From positions 97,313-161,312 of the forward strand of contig NZ_JAPDPJ010000005.1 in the NCBI RefSeq assembly GCF_026013605.1: DNA of 64,000 nucleotides. The letters are read 5' to 3'. Below, piece by piece: positions 63,688-64,000 of the stretch (its first letter is position 1; the number at the start of each line of letters is the position of its first letter). A program made the translations under genes and the position numbers. The DNA comes from Plebeiibacterium sediminum (GTDB lineage: Bacteria > Bacteroidota > Bacteroidia > Bacteroidales > Marinilabiliaceae). The notes under the pieces were generated by a model. The model was not told where the DNA came from. It was given only the letters and a program-made list of their open reading frames with translations, and made no database searches.

Positions 63688-64000
63688 TAATCAACTTAAG
63701 ATTTAGCGCACAGATAAAAATTAACACGTGTCACTCATAACATGGCTATCGGGTTCAATATTCATTTAGATACGCGTAGCCATAATTTTTTGTCCCGGAT
63801 ATGTTTTTGTAGGGTTTTAAAATTAAAATCTTGCAAAAATATATTCTGGATTTGTTTTGGGTAAAATAGTTGTAAACGTAAATATTTCGGACTGTTCCAG
63901 GGTTACTATAAACCTCAGTTCGATTCTTAAATCGCAGTATATCAATGAAATAATCGAAAATAAAATCATGTAATATTTTGAAATAAAAATGGATTTTGCT
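63688..64000. other. Terminal intergenic stretch
   Basis: These 313 bases after rlmD hold no complete gene, RNA or terminator that I can support. An ATG at 63990 followed by GATTTTGCT might begin a gene outside the window, but only four codons are visible. Confidence 0.35.

Noticed and set aside
1..64000. tRNA or rRNA genes, CRISPR arrays, insertion sequences, phage genes
   Set aside because: No cloverleaf-like sequence, regular spacer array, transposase or phage structural gene was recognised in either strand.

Overview
The window is an AT-rich chromosomal segment of a member of the Bacteroidota, most likely a marine, facultatively or strictly anaerobic relative of the Marinilabiliales. The assignment rests on several signs: a protein with a type IX secretion C-terminal sorting domain; a TonB-dependent receptor with a carboxypeptidase-regulatory-like N-domain; families typical of the phylum (DUF6588, WbqC, paired long signal peptidases, DPP-IV, S/M-family lipoprotein peptidases); promoter -7 elements of the TAnnTTTG type; and a general lack of Shine-Dalgarno sequences. 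The order thrS-infC-rpmI-rplT and the housekeeping enzymes show core chromosome. I saw no phage, IS element, CRISPR array, rRNA or tRNA.

Layout. 1-6.1 kb: the end of a membrane protein, a YdjM-type membrane hydrolase, a maltose-acetyltransferase-like enzyme, an M1 aminopeptidase lipoprotein, a YdcF-like protein and a nitroreductase. 6.2-10.8 kb: a tandem duplication of a two-gene envelope module (SPOR-like protein plus DUF6588 beta-barrel). 11-16.4 kb: an M3 peptidase, then an orphan periplasmic sugar-binding protein divergent from a chemoreceptor. 16.5-20.1 kb: a PgpH-like c-di-AMP phosphodiesterase, an NlpC/P60 hydrolase and a NUDIX hydrolase. 20.1-24.6 kb: dapB, two signal peptidases, a LapA-like protein and WbqC, all on the minus strand. 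24.9-29.7 kb: cysteate synthase, then the thrS-infC-rpmI-rplT translation operon, whose infC appears to start at ATA behind a strong Shine-Dalgarno. 30-33.2 kb: a thioredoxin/ApbE/DUF4266/DUF3570 operon. 33.3-40.5 kb: DPP-IV, a TonB-like protein, argS, an unknown helical protein with an ordered repeat array upstream, and ornithine aminotransferase. 40.8-46.4 kb: a GH43 lipoprotein, a soluble chemoreceptor built on an iron-hydrogenase-like domain, and a TonB-dependent receptor. 46.6-58.3 kb: a hydroxyacid dehydrogenase, a phosphatase-like protein lacking its catalytic cysteine, YjbQ, an unknown secreted protein, a histidine kinase, and a run of small metabolic enzymes. 58.5-64 kb: a 1152-residue T9SS cargo followed by a 60-residue protein, then RlmD.

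Most of the window is ordinary. The best leads are: (1) the [FeFe]-hydrogenase-like/methyl-accepting fusion at 42057-43862, which keeps the cluster-ligand cysteines but has lost the proton-shuttle cysteine and has its own Shine-Dalgarno; (2) the ApbE operon at 30059-33161 with its Cys-rich mini-lipoprotein; (3) an intergenic array at 39026-39113 made of a perfect 21-bp inverted repeat enclosing two 13-bp direct repeats at about two-helical-turn spacing; (4) the duplicated SPOR/DUF6588 module; (5) the Cys-to-Ser phosphatase-like protein; and (6) the T9SS cargo with its tiny downstream partner. Where the longest frame began with an unlikely extension, I moved the start to a codon supported by a signal peptide, family length or promoter position.
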